Assembly (NCBI GenBank): GCA_022709445.1
Contig: JAKLIU010000036.1
Coordinates: 1-11,257, forward strand
DNA length: 11,257 nt
Reading direction: 5' to 3'
Origin: Spirochaetota bacterium
Lineage (GTDB): Bacteria > Spirochaetota > Spirochaetia > Treponematales > UBA12059
Numbering within the stretch: position 1 is the stretch's first letter; every line of letters begins with the position of its first letter. A model generated the notes under the pieces. The model was not told the DNA's origin, made no database searches, and saw only the letters and a list, made by a program, of their open reading frames with translations. The position numbers and the translations under genes were made by a program. Positions 1-6,829 of this stretch are shown here, piece after piece.

Positions 1-2
1 CG

Positions 3-77
3 GTCGTGGCCCTGGCCCGCGGGAGGTTCCGTCCGTCGCGGCTGCGGGAGGCGGCCCCCGCCGGACCGGCCGTTTGA
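3..77 (+). CDS. Possible C-terminal tail of an upstream gene (partial)
   Basis: One plus-strand frame is open from the window edge to a TGA at 75-77. It reads as 24 residues rich in Arg, Ala and Pro (VVALARGRFRPSRLREAAPA...). Third codon positions are nearly all G or C, as in the genes that follow, and the stop lies a plausible 62 bases before the next start. The other two plus frames stay open past 100, so this choice is weak. No domain can be recognised in so short a piece. It may also be non-coding. Confidence 0.3.
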   Translation, partial: VVALARGRFRPSRLREAAPAGPAV

Positions 78-139
78 CCGCCGCCTTCCCGGGCATTACC
101 TTTGTTGCCATGTCGTCATGACCGAGCCAGGAGGGTCCA

Positions 140-1903
140 ATGTCCGTCGAGAAGAAGAAGCCCGTTCCGAGTGATATAGAGATAGCGCAGGCCGCGGTCA
201 TAAAGCCGATAGTCCAGGTGGCGGAGGATTACGGCATCTGCGACGAGTGCATCGACCACTTCGGCAAGTACAAGGCCAAGGTGCGCCTGGAGTTCCTCAA
301 GCAGAACGCCGGGCTTCCCAAGCGGGCCAAGTACATCGACGTGACGGCCATCACCCCGACGCCGCTGGGCGAGGGCAAGACGACCACCACCGTGGGCCTG
401 ACCCAGGGCCTGGGGCGCATCGGCAAGAAGGCCATAGCGGCCATCCGCCAGCCGTCCATGGGCCCGACCTTCGGCATCAAGGGCGGCGCGGCCGGCGGCG
501 GCTACAGCCAGATCGTCCCCATGGAAGACTTCAACCTGCACCTGACCGGCGACATCCACGCCGTCGCGGCCGCGCACAACCTCTGCGCCACGGCCCTGGA
601 CGCGCGCATGTACCACGAGAGCCGCTGGTCGGACGAATTCTTCAAGAAGCAGGGACTGACCAAGCTCAACATAGACAAGTACCAGGTGCTCTGGCGCCGC
701 GTCATGGACATGAACGACCGGCCGCTCCGGGACATCGTGCTGGGCATCGGCGGGATCGACAACGGGCCGCTCCGCCAGAGCGGGTTCGATATCGCGGTCG
801 CGAGCGAGGTGATGGCCATCCTGGCCCTGTCCAAGGACCTGCGCGACCTGCGCGAGCGCATCGGCCGCATCGTCATAGCCATAGACAAGAACGGCAAGGC
901 GGTGACCACCGAGGACCTGGGCGTCGCCGGGGCCATGACCATCCTGCTCAAGGACGCCATCAAGCCGAACATCCTGCAGACCCTGGAGGAGCAGCTGGCC
1001 TTCGTGCACGCCGGCCCCTTCGCCAACATCGCGCACGGCAACTCGTCGGTGATCGCCGACCTGATCGCCGTCAAGGTGGGCGATTACGTGGTGACCGAGA
1101 GCGGCTTCGGCGCGGACATGGGCTTCGAGAAATTCGTGGACATCAAGTGCCGGACCAGCGGCATCTTTCCGGACGCCGCGGTGGTGGTGGCCACGGTGCG
1201 CGCCCTCAAGATGCACGGCGGCGGCCCCAAGGTCACCCCGGGCAAGGCCCTGGGCAGGGAGTACACCGAGGAGAACGTGGAGCTGGTGAAGAAGGGCGTC
1301 GCCAACCTGGTGGCGCACCTGAACATAGTGCGCAAGTTCGGCGTGCCGGCCGTGGTGGCCATCAACGCCTTCCCGACCGACACCCAGGCCGAGTGGGACG
1401 CCATCAAGGATGCCGCCATCAAGGCCGGCGCGGTGGACGCCGTGGTCACCAAGAACTGGGCGGACGGGGGCGACGGGGCCGTCGAGCTGGCCAAGGCGGT
1501 GGTGAAGGCCGCCGAGATGCCGTCCGATGTGCGGCCCTTCTACCCGCTGGACCTTTCAATAAAGGAAAAGATCGAGCGGATCGCGCGGGAGGTATACGGC
1601 GCCGACCACGTCGCCTACTCGGCGGAGGCCGACAAGGCCATCGACAAGTTCAGCGAGCTGGGCTACGACCGCCTGCCCATCTGCATGGCCAAGACCCAGT
1701 ACTCCCTGTCGCACGACCCGCTGCTCAAGGGAGCGCCGAAAGGTTTCATTTTCCCGGTCAACGACGTGCGCATCGCCGCCGGCGCGGGCTTCGTGTACCC
1801 GCTCTCCGGCGAGATCAACACCATGCCCGGGCTTTCCAGCAAGCCGGGTTACCACGGCATGGACATAGACCCGGACACCGGCAGGATCACCGGCCTGTCG
1901 TGA
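140..1903 (+). CDS. fhs: Formate--tetrahydrofolate ligase
   Basis: This enzyme (10-formyltetrahydrofolate synthetase) joins formate to tetrahydrofolate using ATP in the cytoplasm. It is the formate entry step of C1 metabolism and of the methyl branch of the Wood-Ljungdahl pathway. The product is 587 residues, slightly longer than the usual 555-560. Visible signatures are the P-loop TPTPLGEGKTTTT (residues 72-84), the family signature GIKGGAAGGGY (112-122), the second signature VASEVMAIL (220-228), and conserved blocks AGPFANIAHGNSS (291-303), VRALKMHGGGP (353-363) and LPICMAKT (512-519). The C-terminus is intact and ends in the usual TMPGL...ITGL form. The start is fixed by AGGAGGG at 129-135, four bases before the ATG. 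The stop overlaps the GTG start of the next gene. ATA isoleucine codons recur through the gene despite its high G+C. Identification is secure; whether it runs in the acetogenic or the C1-supply direction cannot be told. Confidence 0.97.
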   Translation: MSVEKKKPVPSDIEIAQAAVIKPIVQVAEDYGICDECIDHFGKYKAKVRLEFLKQNAGLPKRAKYIDVTAITPTPLGEGKTTTTVGLTQGLGRIGKKAIAAIRQPSMGPTFGIKGGAAGGGYSQIVPMEDFNLHLTGDIHAVAAAHNLCATALDARMYHESRWSDEFFKKQGLTKLNIDKYQVLWRRVMDMNDRPLRDIVLGIGGIDNGPLRQSGFDIAVASEVMAILALSKDLRDLRERIGRIVIAIDKNGKAVTTEDLGVAGAMTILLKDAIKPNILQTLEEQLAFVHAGPFANIAHGNSSVIADLIAVKVGDYVVTESGFGADMGFEKFVDIKCRTSGIFPDAAVVVATVRALKMHGGGPKVTPGKALGREYTEENVELVKKGVANLVAHLNIVRKFGVPAVVAINAFPTDTQAEWDAIKDAAIKAGAVDAVVTKNWADGGDGAVELAKAVVKAAEMPSDVRPFYPLDLSIKEKIERIAREVYGADHVAYSAEADKAIDKFSELGYDRLPICMAKTQYSLSHDPLLKGAPKGFIFPVNDVRIAAGAGFVYPLSGEINTMPGLSSKPGYHGMDIDPDTGRITGLS

Positions 1904-3111
1904 GCCCGTTTTCCGGTCGCGGCGTCGTGCTGGCCGCGGGAGTGGCCCTGCAGGCGAGCCTGGGTTCGGTCTACGCGTGGAGCTACTTCCAGAAGCCCCT
2001 CATGGAGGCGTACGGCTGGTCCAATGCCAGCACGCTCTGGATCTTCAGCCTGGCCATCTGTTTCCTGGGCCTGTCGGCCGCCTGGGCGGGGACCGTCCTG
2101 CCAAGGCTGGGCCCGAGGAAGCTGGCCGTAGCCGGGGCCCTGCTCTATGGGGCCGGCTGGGCGCTCGGATCCCTGGCCATGCGGCTTCACAGCCTGCCGC
2201 TCTTCTACCTCGGTTTCGGGCTGTTCGGCGGAGTCGGCTTGGGACTGGGCTATGTGACGCCGGTGGCCACGGTCTCGCGGTGGTTCCCTGAACGGAAGGG
2301 CCTGGCAACGGGAGCCGTGGTCATGGGGTTCGGGCTGGGGGCCTTGTTCATGTCCAAGGTCCTGGCCCCGTCCCTCCTCGGGCTGACCGGAGGCAGCCTT
2401 CCGGATACCTTCCTGTACTCGGGGCTGGTCCTGGGCTCCATCGCGCTGGCGGCCGCGACCCTGATGAGGATTCCCCCGGGCGCGGCGGCCGGCTCCGTCC
2501 CGACGCCCCTCGCGCTTCGGTCGCCGGTCGACGGCAGGTTCGCGGTCCTGTGGTTCATGTTCTTCGCGAACATCACGGCGGGCATCATGTTCATCGGCCT
2601 GCAGTCCCCCATGCTCCAGGACCTGCTGCTGCGCGGCGGGAGCACCCTGGACGCCGTCGCGCTGGCCGCGGCGGGGGCGAGCCTGGTGGGGGCCAGCTCG
2701 CTGTTCAACGGCCTGGGGCGCATCCTCTGGGGCGCGGTGTCCGACCGCCTGGGGCGCATCGTGACCTTCAGGGTGATCCTGGGCACGCTGGCACTTGCCT
2801 TGGTCGCACTGGTGTTCGTCCGGTCGCCGCTCCTGTTCTCCGCCCTGGTGTGCTACGCGCTCCTCTGCTACGGCGGCGGCTTCGGGACCATGCCATCCAC
2901 CATCGGGGAGATTTTCGGGCAGGAACGAATGGCTGCCGGCTACGGCGCCATGCTGACGGCCTGGTCCGCCGGCGGGATAGCCGGGCCCCAGCTGGCGGCC
3001 GCCTTCAAGGACCGCGGCCTGCCGCCGGGCTGGACCTTCGCGGCCGCCATCGCCCTCCTGGCCCTGGGGATGGCCTCGTCCTTTTTGGTGCCCTGGAAAC
3101 GGCCGGCCTGA
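1900..3111 (+). CDS. OFA-family (oxalate/formate antiporter-like) MFS transporter
   Basis: A 403-residue integral membrane protein with about 12 hydrophobic segments. It belongs to the major facilitator superfamily and most resembles the oxalate:formate antiporter (OFA) group. Group-like blocks are GLGYVTPVATVSRWFPERKG (residues 115-134), NGLGRILWGAVSDRLGR (270-286, including the MFS loop motif and an Arg in the helix equivalent to OxlT helix 8) and YGGGFGTMPSTIGEIFG (324-340). The GTG at 1900 is chosen because it sets the N-terminus just before the first helix and overlaps the ligase stop as GTGA. This suggests translational coupling. The open frame continues far upstream, but only as a shadow of the ligase. 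The neighbouring gene suggests formate or another small carboxylate as substrate. By my alignment the helix-11 lysine that binds oxalate in OxlT is Trp355 here (MLTAWSAGG), so oxalate itself is doubtful. Confidence 0.88.
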   Translation: MSPFSGRGVVLAAGVALQASLGSVYAWSYFQKPLMEAYGWSNASTLWIFSLAICFLGLSAAWAGTVLPRLGPRKLAVAGALLYGAGWALGSLAMRLHSLPLFYLGFGLFGGVGLGLGYVTPVATVSRWFPERKGLATGAVVMGFGLGALFMSKVLAPSLLGLTGGSLPDTFLYSGLVLGSIALAAATLMRIPPGAAAGSVPTPLALRSPVDGRFAVLWFMFFANITAGIMFIGLQSPMLQDLLLRGGSTLDAVALAAAGASLVGASSLFNGLGRILWGAVSDRLGRIVTFRVILGTLALALVALVFVRSPLLFSALVCYALLCYGGGFGTMPSTIGEIFGQERMAAGYGAMLTAWSAGGIAGPQLAAAFKDRGLPPGWTFAAAIALLALGMASSFLVPWKRPA

Positions 3112-3120
3112 AACCCCGGA

Positions 3121-3157
3121 GGCGATGGACCCGTCCGTGACGCGGTCTTCCGTCGCC
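3121..3157. terminator. Hairpin between convergent genes, possible terminator
   Basis: In the 62-base gap between the converging transporter and mntP genes, 3121-3128 (GGCGATGG) can pair with 3150-3157 (CCGTCGCC), with one wobble pair. The inner ACC and GGT can extend the stem. The loop is about 21 bases and neither side is followed by a run of T. Placement suits a shared terminator, but the sequence support is modest. Confidence 0.25.
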
Positions 3158-3173
3158 GGACCGGCCGGGCCGA

Positions 3174-3749
3174 TCAGGCCAGCAGGTGCTCGATGAGTAT
3201 CTTGAGGCCGATGCCGATCAGCACCACCCCGCCCAGCACCTCGGCCCCCCGCTCGAAGCGCGCGCCCAGGCGCTTGCCGAATTCGCAGCCCAGCAGGCAG
3301 AGGACGAAGGTGATCGAGCCGATGATGCCGGAGGCCAGCCAGATCGGCGCGCCCAACAGGCTGTAGCTGACGCCCACGGCCAGCGCGTCGATGCTGGTGG
3401 CGATGGCGAGCACCAGCAGCACCCTGGGGTCCAGCACGTTCTTCTTCCTGAGTTCCTCTTCCGTGCAGCTCGCCTCGTCCTTCACCTGCAGGGATTCCAG
3501 CAGCATCTTCCCGCCCACGAAGGCAAGGAGACCGAAGGCCACCCAGTGGTCCCAAGCCTCGATCGCGCCGGAGAAGGCCGAGCCGGCGGCGAAGCCGGCC
3601 AGCGGCATGAGGAACTGGAAGAGGCCGAAGGCGAAGGCGGTGCGTACGGCGTAGCGGAAGGTCAGGCCGGCGATGCAGACGCCGCTCGAGACCGAGACGG
3701 CGAACGCGTCCATGGAGAGTGCGAAACCCGCAAGCACGTAGGTCAGCAT
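3174..3749 (-). CDS. mntP: Putative manganese efflux pump MntP
   Basis: A 191-residue inner-membrane protein with about six hydrophobic segments, close to the 188 residues of Escherichia coli MntP (YebN), which exports Mn2+. It shows the two-fold internal repeat of the family: LSMDAFAVSVSSG (residues 11-23) and ATSIDALAVGVSYS (117-130). These carry the conserved acidic residues Asp14 and Asp121. WDHWVAFGLLAFVGGKM (66-82) and AEVLGGVVLIGIG (169-181) also match the family. The loop at 88-108 is charged, as expected for a cytoplasmic loop. The start at 3749 is preceded by AAGGA seven bases upstream. A longer in-frame start at 3893 would add an untypical hydrophilic extension and is rejected. The gene follows the prenyl synthase by 52 bases and is probably cotranscribed with it. 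No yybP-ykoY Mn riboswitch fits in that gap. An inverted repeat sits there instead. Confidence 0.93.
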   Translation of the reverse strand: MLTYVLAGFALSMDAFAVSVSSGVCIAGLTFRYAVRTAFAFGLFQFLMPLAGFAAGSAFSGAIEAWDHWVAFGLLAFVGGKMLLESLQVKDEASCTEEELRKKNVLDPRVLLVLAIATSIDALAVGVSYSLLGAPIWLASGIIGSITFVLCLLGCEFGKRLGARFERGAEVLGGVVLIGIGLKILIEHLLA

Positions 3750-3779
3750 GGATGGTTCCTTGTCGGGGGATTCAGCAGG

Positions 3780-3808
3780 GTCCTGACAGACCCGATGCCT
3801 GTCAGGAC
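3780..3808 (-). repeat. Perfect 10-bp inverted repeat between prenyl synthase and mntP
   Basis: GTCCTGACAG (3780-3789) and CTGTCAGGAC (3799-3808) are perfect reverse complements around a 9-base loop. The right arm covers the stop codon of the prenyl synthase gene (3802-3804). As RNA it forms a 10-bp hairpin about 30 bases before the mntP start. No U-run follows, so it is not a classical terminator. It could be a processing or attenuation hairpin, or a protein-binding dyad. Confidence 0.6.
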
Positions 3809-4764
3809 GAGCGGGCGAGCAGTTTTTCCACGACCAGCCGGAGCTCGTCGCGGGGCGCTCCGGCCGGCAGCCTGCACAGCTCGGCGAGCGCACGCTCCGT
3901 GTAGCGCGCCGCGTGCGAACGGGCCGTCTCCAGGGCGCCCGATGCCCGCACCTCGGTCAGCACCGCCGCGACGGCCGCGTCGGACATGGACTGGCCGGAC
4001 AGGTGCGGTTCGATGGCGGCGGGGCGCGAGCGCAGCGCCAGGATCAGGGGCAGGGTGCACAGGCCCTCTCGCAGGTCCTTGCCCACCGGCTTGCGCATCT
4101 CGCCTTCCGTGGCCTGGAAGTCCAGCACGTCGTCCATGACCTGGAAGGCCATGCCCACATCATAGCCGACGCGGGTCAGGATGGAGACGACGCGGGCAGG
4201 CGCCTTGGCTTCCTGGGCGCCCGCCCTGAGGGCCAGGCTGAACAGCGCGGCGGTCTTGCCGGCGATCTTGCGCAGGTAGTTGCGGACGCTCCGGGGCCAG
4301 AGGAAATTTTCCAGGTCCTGGTGGATCTCCTCGGAGCAGATCGAGCCGACCAGGCGTGCGAGCAGGCGGGCGTTCTCCGGGTTGGAGCTTTCGGCCGCCA
4401 GCCTGAAGCAGCGGGAGAAGAGCCAGTCGCCGGCGAGCACGGCGTCCTTGACGCCGAACCGGGCGTGCACCGCCGGCACGCCGCGCCTCGTATCCGCGTT
4501 GTCTATGATGTCGTCGTGGATGAGGGTGGCCACGTGCAGGAGCTCCACGGCTGCCGCCAGGGGCACCAGGCCCGCGCGGTGCTTCCCGAAGTCCCCGGCC
4601 AGCAGCAGGAACGCGGGCCTGAGCATCTTGCCGTTGGCGTCGACCAGGTCCCGGACCGCGCCGGCCAGGGGGAAACGGTCCTCGAGCAGCACGTCGCCCA
4701 TGGCGGCGCGCACCTTCCCGAGGCGCGATGACAATGCCGGTTGGTCTGCCCAGAAATCGCTCAT
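3802..4764 (-). CDS. Polyprenyl diphosphate synthase (long-chain, IspB/HepT type)
   Basis: A 320-residue all-helical trans-prenyltransferase that adds isopentenyl diphosphate units to an allylic diphosphate. It probably makes the side chain of menaquinone or ubiquinone. In order it shows GKMLRP (residues 45-50, diphosphate contact), the first aspartate-rich motif DDIID (84-88) followed by the conserved TRRG (92-95), AGKTAALF (168-175), and the second aspartate-rich motif DDVLD (211-215) with GKDLREG (228-234) after it. The residues four and five before the first motif are Thr80 and Ala79. Such small residues let the chain grow past farnesyl or geranylgeranyl length. The exact length cannot be read. 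The ATG at 4764 has no clear ribosome-binding site, but residues 10-22 match the family's first helix and an in-frame stop lies just upstream. An internal ATG (codon 22) is less likely. It lies downstream of the NADH dehydrogenase gene, whose electron acceptor may be the quinone it helps build. Confidence 0.93.
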   Translation of the reverse strand: MSDFWADQPALSSRLGKVRAAMGDVLLEDRFPLAGAVRDLVDANGKMLRPAFLLLAGDFGKHRAGLVPLAAAVELLHVATLIHDDIIDNADTRRGVPAVHARFGVKDAVLAGDWLFSRCFRLAAESSNPENARLLARLVGSICSEEIHQDLENFLWPRSVRNYLRKIAGKTAALFSLALRAGAQEAKAPARVVSILTRVGYDVGMAFQVMDDVLDFQATEGEMRKPVGKDLREGLCTLPLILALRSRPAAIEPHLSGQSMSDAAVAAVLTEVRASGALETARSHAARYTERALAELCRLPAGAPRDELRLVVEKLLARSS

Positions 4765-4790
4765 GGTAGGTGTCGACCCGGTTCATGCAG

Positions 4791-4816
4791 AAGGCGGAGC
4801 CTTGCGGCCCCGCCTT
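4791..4816 (-). other. 11-bp hairpin with GCAA tetraloop in the oxidoreductase-prenyl synthase gap
   Basis: Read on the minus strand, AAGGCGGGGCC and GGCTCCGCCTT pair over 11 positions (ten Watson-Crick, one G-U) around a GCAA loop of the GNRA class. On the plus strand the odd position is an A-C mismatch, so the structure favours the minus-strand transcript. It lies 26 bases before the prenyl synthase start. Only UUCU follows, so full termination is uncertain. Partial attenuation or mRNA processing are alternatives. Confidence 0.55.
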
Positions 4817-4852
4817 CGTCGTTCGCTTGCCGGTTCGCGCTCAGTCCTTCTG

Positions 4853-6829
4853 TTACTTGGTCGGATCGTCGGCGTACAGGTGGCTCCTGCGCGCGAACTT
4901 GGTGCCGTTCCACCACTTCTTGAAGAAGGGGACGCTCCAGTAGTCCATGCCGAAGGCGCGCCCGGCGCCGCCCATCATCAGGATGGCCGCGAAGACGAAC
5001 CAGAGCTGGTCCCAGGCGAACATGCCGGACATGGTGAAAATGACGCACATGGCGATGCTGGCCACCGCGGCGAACCAGGTGAAGAAGCCGCCGAAGAGCG
5101 CCAGTCCTATGCCTATCTCCATCACCACGATCATGAGCTGGAAGAGCTCGAAGGGCAGGTAGCGGAACATGCCGTCCATGAAGGTGGTGCGGAACCAGGT
5201 GGCGATGCCGCCGTTGGGGTCGAAGATCGGCTTGGCCAGGTCCCAGACCTTGGCGAAGACCGGGGCGGCCGCGTCGGCGGCGCCTTCGGCAACGGCTTCC
5301 ACGGCGCCGGATGCGGCGGTGACGGCCTCGGCGACGGGCTCGGCCCATTCGCCGGAGGCGGCGGTGACGGCCTCGGCGTTCTCCTGGGCCTTGGCCAGGG
5401 TGGCCTGCACGATCGGGTTGCCCAGCTTGTCGGTGGCGGAGAACATCCAGGTGCTCTTGGAGCCGGCGGACCAGGCCAGCCAGCCCTCGCCGATCTTGTT
5501 GATGCCCTCGAAGAGCCACATCAGGCCCAGCCACATGCGCAGCAGGAGGGGCCAGTAGCCGCGGACCTTCCAGGACAGGAAGCCGCCCACGATGGAGCGC
5601 CTCTTCATGTCCAGGAACTCGTGCTTGAAGTATTCCCAGACCTGGTTGATGCCGGCGATGTTGAACAGGTAGTACATGTTGATCATGTGCTTCATCGCCA
5701 TGGCCATGAAGCCGCGGGTCTTCATGCCGCCGGCGTTGGCGACGCCGAAGCGCCCGCCGATGGATACCATGAAGCCGTGGAAGTTGGACTTGAAGCTGTG
5801 GCGGTGCGCGTCGCCCTCGATGTCCGCGATGATGTTCTTCGCGGCCACTTCGGCGGTCTGGTGCGCGCCTTCCACGATCTGCGGGACGGGCTTGCCGTTC
5901 TCGAGGAAGAAGGAGTTGTCGCCGACCACGTAGGCGTACGGGTAGTCGGGGCTCTTCATCTCGGCGTCGACCTGGAGCCGTCCCCGGCCGCGCTCGCCCT
6001 TGGTCAGCTCGAGGCCGGCCGCGAAGCTGGAGCCCTTGACGCCGCAGGTCCAGATGAAGGTGTCCGTCTCCACGACGGAGCCGTCCTTGAGCAGGACCTT
6101 CCCCGGCTCGGCGCCGGTGATGGATGCGTTCAGGAGGACTTCGCAGCCCATCTTGTACAGGTACTTCTCGGCGCGCACGCGCAGGGGCTCCTCCAGGATG
6201 GGGAGGATGGAGGGGAGCGCCTCGATGTTGACGACCCGGGTCTCCTCGCGCTTGATGTGGTGCTTGACGCACATCTCGTCGCGGTACTCCAGCAGCTCGC
6301 CGATCAGCTCGATGCCGGTGAAGCCTGCCCCGGCCACCACGAAGGTGAGCATGCGGCGGCGCTTGGCCTCGTCGGTCTCCTCGGCGGCCCTGAGGAAGAT
6401 GTCCTCCAGGTGGTGCCTGACCTCCATGGCGTCGTCGAAGGACCACATGGTGAAGCAGTTTTCCTTGACGCCGGGTATGTTGAAGAACTCGGGCTCGCCG
6501 CCGGCGCCGATGACGATGTAGTCAAAGGCGTAGTCGCGGGCCTTGCCCGTGGCCTTCTTTGCCTTGAAGTCGACGGAAGTGATCTCGTCCACCAGGCAGT
6601 CGATCTTCCTGGCCCCGAATATCTTCTTGAAGCTGACCTGGATGGATTCGGGTTCGGTGCGCCAGCCGGCGACCTCGTGGAGCTCGGTCATGAGCGTGTG
6701 GAAGGGGCGCTTGTCGACGAGCGTGACCTGCACGTTCGGGTCCTTGCGGAATCGCTTCTCGAGGATCTTGCCCGCCCAGACGCCGCCGTAGCCGCCGCCG
6801 AGGATCAGGATTTTCTTGGGATCGGCCAT
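4853..6829 (-). CDS. NDH-2-like FAD/NAD oxidoreductase fused to a DoxX membrane domain
   Basis: A 658-residue two-part protein. Residues 1-400 form a type II NADH dehydrogenase-like flavoprotein. It has the FAD Rossmann motif GGGYGG (11-16) with Asp39 ending the second strand, the NAD(P) motif GAGFTG (167-172), the FAD segment YVVGD (300-304), and a C-terminal amphipathic stretch (373-405) like the membrane anchor of NDH-2. Residues 425-640 are DoxX-like: LLLRMWLGLMWLFEGINKIG (428-447), then helices around 561-623. The DoxX part is interrupted by about 100 residues (455-550) holding an Ala-rich repeat. The expected role is oxidising NADH at the inner membrane without pumping protons. The quinone motif AQxAxQ aligns with VEGAHQ (319-324), so Gln is replaced by Glu and the acceptor may differ. 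AAGGAG lies five bases before the ATG. It is the first gene of a likely three-gene unit with the prenyl synthase and mntP. Confidence 0.9.
   Translation of the reverse strand: MADPKKILILGGGYGGVWAGKILEKRFRKDPNVQVTLVDKRPFHTLMTELHEVAGWRTEPESIQVSFKKIFGARKIDCLVDEITSVDFKAKKATGKARDYAFDYIVIGAGGEPEFFNIPGVKENCFTMWSFDDAMEVRHHLEDIFLRAAEETDEAKRRRMLTFVVAGAGFTGIELIGELLEYRDEMCVKHHIKREETRVVNIEALPSILPILEEPLRVRAEKYLYKMGCEVLLNASITGAEPGKVLLKDGSVVETDTFIWTCGVKGSSFAAGLELTKGERGRGRLQVDAEMKSPDYPYAYVVGDNSFFLENGKPVPQIVEGAHQTAEVAAKNIIADIEGDAHRHSFKSNFHGFMVSIGGRFGVANAGGMKTRGFMAMAMKHMINMYYLFNIAGINQVWEYFKHEFLDMKRRSIVGGFLSWKVRGYWPLLLRMWLGLMWLFEGINKIGEGWLAWSAGSKSTWMFSATDKLGNPIVQATLAKAQENAEAVTAASGEWAEPVAEAVTAASGAVEAVAEGAADAAAPVFAKVWDLAKPIFDPNGGIATWFRTTFMDGMFRYLPFELFQLMIVVMEIGIGLALFGGFFTWFAAVASIAMCVIFTMSGMFAWDQLWFVFAAILMMGGAGRAFGMDYWSVPFFKKWWNGTKFARRSHLYADDPTK
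5306..5377 (-). repeat. Tandem 9-residue repeat inside the Ala-rich insert
   Basis: The coding sequence for AEAVTAASG occurs twice, at 5351-5377 (residues 485-493) and 5306-5332 (residues 500-508). The two 27-base copies differ at one base and start 45 bases apart. Partly related Ala/Glu/Val segments (AVEAVAEGAADAAA) follow. This points to a recent local duplication in a low-complexity, probably helical linker. Confidence 0.8.

Noticed and set aside
74..102. Promoter for the formate ligase (TTGACC, 17 bases, TACCTT)
   Set aside because: The -35 is good but the -10 matches only 3 of 6 bases, and it overlaps a possible gene tail. The ligase may also be transcribed from further upstream.
247..1899. 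Long open frame extending the MFS transporter upstream to give 954 residues
   Set aside because: It runs in another frame across the ligase gene and reads as Arg/Gly/His-rich low complexity. The transporter itself begins at the GTG at 1900.
1849..3555. 568-codon minus-strand open frame opposite the transporter
   Set aside because: Its composition is shadow-like (Gly, Arg, Pro, Gln, His), it has no recognisable domain, and it overlaps two convincing genes.
3750..3801. yybP-ykoY manganese riboswitch in front of mntP
   Set aside because: The gap is only 52 bases and holds just a simple hairpin. The riboswitch needs roughly 100 bases or more with conserved loops.
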